Shown here piece after piece: positions 61,116-64,000 of a DNA stretch of 64,000 bases. This DNA is from Heterobilharzia americana (lineage: Eukaryota > Platyhelminthes > Trematoda > Strigeidida > Schistosomatidae): NCBI GenBank assembly GCA_944470555.2, contig OX104132.1, positions 11,727,755 to 11,791,754 of the forward strand, in the 5' to 3' direction. Position numbers and translations under genes: made by a program. The notes under the pieces are model-generated. The model saw only the letters and a program-made list of their open reading frames with translations. It ran no database searches and had not been told where the DNA came from. Position 1 is the stretch's first letter. The number at the start of each line of letters is the position of its first letter.

Positions 61116-62544
61116 TGTAGTGAATCTAAATAACATGTCTTATTAGTCCTTAAATCTGCCCAATATGACTTCTGCAATCAGTCCAGATATAGATGATCCC
61201 ACTGCGATTTCCCACATCTATTTGCAAACTTAAATACTGATTTGAAAGTATGTTTTTAGAGAGAAGTTGACGAATTTCATCAGACTTGGACACTGAAGTT
61301 CTCTGTGTATTGACAACTTTATATCATTGATGAGAAGGAAATAGGTGGTATCCTTCGGTGTTTTGACTTGGCTACTGCATACAAGGCTCTGATTTAAGAG
61401 GGAAACCATGAAGTTATCATTATCTGTGGGAATGCCTTTGTTCCTTTTAAAGCATTCTCTTGTAGCTTTGTTGTAGTGTTGAAATGACTAAACCTCATGC
61501 CAACACTTCTGCAATATTCTCCTGGATAGATTATACTCGTGGATTACAGAACTGAGACTTCTGGTTGCATAGGAACGTTTGGTCTGTCTAGTTTCTAGCT
61601 ACCGTAAAAATTTTAATAAACGTGTTCACTGAAAGTCGTTCGCTTCTGACTTCTGTGAATACTTGCTCTGCTACCATAAGTCTGTTCAACGCCTTTTTGG
61701 TCTGGTAGCCAAATTTTTTTAAATATGATTTGTCACAAGGGGTTAATATTTATTTTCATCACTAGAAACTCTTAGTCTTCCTCGTTCACAACTACCATTG
61801 TGTGCCATTTGTCTTTTGAGAACCTTTCGGCTCAGCGTTACCTTCCTTCAGTTTGGTCGCTAGCGCTACTGACTGTCACATTTCTACACGTTTTACCTAT
61901 AAAAAAACAGTTAACCTCAAGCATGACCGAAGGTCTTATCAAAGAGAAAACTATGGTCTATATTATTTCACTAAAAACTTGAAGTAACATTTTGAAAAAT
62001 GCTAAATGTCTGTACAGTCTGGAAATATCACAGTTTTACTTATACATTCTCTTACCATATGCTAACATGAACTTTTGTATATTTAAATTACAACTTCAGA
62101 AGGCATAATTTATCTGAAATATGGTTTATTAATTTACTTTTTTAATTATCATTAGGTATGGAACATAAATTATCAAACTTTATAACTTTTTCCAAATTGA
62201 AATACTTAAACAGATAAGAATGAACCTCTTTACCTCTTTATAGCTATATCATATCAAATCACTTGGTTAAAAATGATACCACTGAAAAAATTATACTGAA
62301 ACATTTACAATTTCAGAAAAACATGAAATCTATATTGTTATCTCAGCAGGCAACCTAAAAACCATATATAGAGTTTTTATGACAGATAATGATACATATT
62401 TTAACCTTTATCCTGGGAAACTATGATAGCTGTTTATTTTACTGCCGAAAATGATTACTTTCAGTCAGTTAAAGCAGTCAGTTCATACAAACTAAAAGTT
62501 TACTTTTCATGGAGCTTCACAAGACATTTGAAAATATGTTCTGA
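61116..62544. other. spacer, nothing recognised
   Basis: AT-rich with no supported feature. Confidence 0.35.
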
Positions 62545-62667
62545 ATTCTTTGAACTTGAAAACTGTCCACCTTATCTTATATATGTATATATGCACTTTT
62601 TCAAGACAAGCGTCAAACATATGAAACTTCAGAAAGATAAGGTGGACAGTTTTCAAGTTCAAAGAAT
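62545..62667. repeat. perfect 34-base inverted repeat (hairpin)
   Basis: ATTCTTTGAACTTGAAAACT and GTCCACCTTATCTT (62545-62578) are exactly reverse-complemented at 62634-62667, with a 55-base loop. A (TA)n run abuts the right arm (62666-62686), and the loop begins with TA-rich sequence. Confidence 0.92.
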
Positions 62668-62929
62668 ATATATATATATATATATTTTACATGCATCATG
62701 AATTTGCTTTGCAAAATAAACATTAAAAAAGCTCCTGCCGTACGAGTTTAGTTATGACTGTCTATGTAAAGAAATTTATCAAGGATATACTGAAAAATGA
62801 ATGAACAAAGTTATACTATATATCAAAATGTTTAATTTATAACAAAGAAGAACGAGAAAAGTTCCATTCACTTATTTATGTGAACTAGTCCACTCATTTT
62901 TTTCAGTTTTGCTAAAATATCTCCAAATA
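62668..62929. other. spacer, (TA)n then nothing recognised
   Basis: Besides the TA run no feature is supported. Confidence 0.35.
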
Positions 62930-64000
62930 TACCAAAATTTGGAATCTGCAGAGTAAACATACACAAACTTCCAAAGAAGGGAAACCTAAATCATGCCCCC
63001 GTTCACACCAAGCAAAATATTGAGCCATATCATCCTGGAGAGACTAACAAATACTCTGGACTCAAAATAATAACCAGAACAGACTGGCTGACTTCAGGAA
63101 GTACAAATCATATGCGGACTAAATTGCAACGATAAGCTACGCATCATCATAGAACAGAGTATAGCATGGCAGTCAACTCAACTCTACCTCAACTTCATCG
63201 ACTTCGAAAAGGCCTTCGATAGTATCGACCAGGAACTAATTTGGCATGCAGCTGCTTAAACACTACGGTTTCAGTGCCATGAATTTTATCAACCTCATTC
63301 AACAGCTATATTCTATATATATATATTCTACGTGCTAAGTGATTCGCAATGGAAAGCTCAGTGATACCTTTGAAGTGAAGACAGAGTAAGACAAGGTTGC
63401 CACCTACCATTGCCAATGATGTTCCTGATTGTTGTCAAGTGGACTAGATGGGATCATGCAACAAACTGTGTGGTACGAGATGGTATACTCTGTTTGGCTG
63501 ATGAAGGAGCCTAGAATATTTTGATTTCATCGGCGATGATGATTTATGTCTAATGTATTATATTGCACAAACTCGAAAATCTACGGGGAAGACTAACAAG
63601 TTGACAGAAGAGGCGGGAAGCGAAGACGAAACTTCTTTTAGATAGACGTGGAGAAGATAGAGATGATGGAGAGACCCAACCACCAATTACACCAACAACA
63701 AACCCCAATCGCCAAGAACGGAGAAACCTGAAAGAAGCAGTCCCTTTCGTCTACCACCTAGGCAGGCAGCATTGTTTCAACTACAGGCAGGCACAAACAC
63801 AGATGAGCATGTCAAAATCAGCTTCGAAAGGACAGCAAGACAGGCTTTCACTCATCTGAAATAATTGTAGGAGATCTACTGCACTCAGCATAAAGAAAAG
63901 ATGCGGTCTTCAACATCAATGTCAAGTCAGTGCTACTATGTGATGGTTCAGAAACTTGGCATGTCACGAAAAGCATTTCCAACCAACTACAGACATGCAT
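62930..64000 (+). mobile_element. RTE retrotransposon, 5' truncated, running off the window
   Basis: It begins near the RT region upstream of motif A (GAAGGGAAACCTAAATC; AGCAAAATATTGAGCC; CATCCTGGAGAGACTAAC) and continues with the motif A block (CAACTTCATCGACTTCG, AAAAGGCCTTCGATAG). It then runs through the motif C region (TTGATTTCATCGGCGATGAT, eroded) to the post-RT block (TTGGCATGTCACGAAAAGC). Many frameshifts are present, and it is older than the copy at 49300. The 3' tail lies beyond 64000. Confidence 0.8.

Overview
The window looks like nuclear DNA of a blood fluke (Schistosoma, most like the S. mansoni / S. haematobium side of the genus). This rests on AT-rich, intron-scale sequence with few genes; many decayed RTE-type non-LTR retrotransposons and Penelope-like elements (PLEs); and many short repeats carrying hammerhead ribozymes, one family of which closely matches the S. 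mansoni hammerhead of the structural literature. No tool or database was available, so all family names come from reading motifs.

Only two protein-coding stretches are convincing. One is an intronless, somewhat divergent actin gene (45788-46924, + strand) with a TATA box about 95 bases upstream. The other is one very long exon (20414-23532, + strand, about 1,039 residues) that opens at a splice acceptor and ends at a stop; it encodes a low-complexity Ser/Asn/His-rich protein that I do not recognise. A short candidate internal exon (41098-41245) ends on a good 5' splice site.

Most of the rest is mobile DNA. Six RTE copies of one kind lie at 4054-4886 (-), 6870-8503 (-), 15904-17307 (+), 30684-33996 (-, nearly full length), 49300-50352 (+, with a 12-base target duplication) and 62930 to the window end (+). 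A non-LTR fragment of another kind (5678-6411) has landed inside a hammerhead SINE. PLE remnants (reverse transcriptase and GIY-YIG-like parts) lie at 24376-26250, 27065-27590, 28478-28790, 29365-30340, 36480-37800, 44620-45290 and 52369-53089; three are bounded by inverted repeats.

The most striking theme is self-cleaving RNA. I count about eighteen hammerhead-like motifs in three sequence families. A has core CTGATGA with a GTCC/GGAC stem II. B is a tRNA-like head followed by CTGAGGA. C is a tRNA-like head followed by CTGATGAGTG and GAAACCTAGGTC. Further hammerhead-like remnants sit in PLE ends. Several motifs (1699-1743, 11489-11550, 14122-14182, 60846-60896) keep every core residue I can check. 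Family C and the paired inverted arrangements are the parts most worth following up.

Layout: 1-4053 sparse; 4054-8503 RTE and SINE cluster; 8504-15903 mostly unannotated with two hammerheads; 15904-19095 RTE and SINEs; 20414-23532 long exon; 24358-34000 dense PLE/RTE; 34151-35281 long foldback; 36480-37800 PLE; 41098-41245 candidate exon; 42112-45290 PLE ends; 45691-46924 actin; 47700-50352 ribozymes and RTE; 52369-53089 PLE; 53885-61115 SINE-rich; 62545-62667 perfect hairpin; 62930-64000 RTE.
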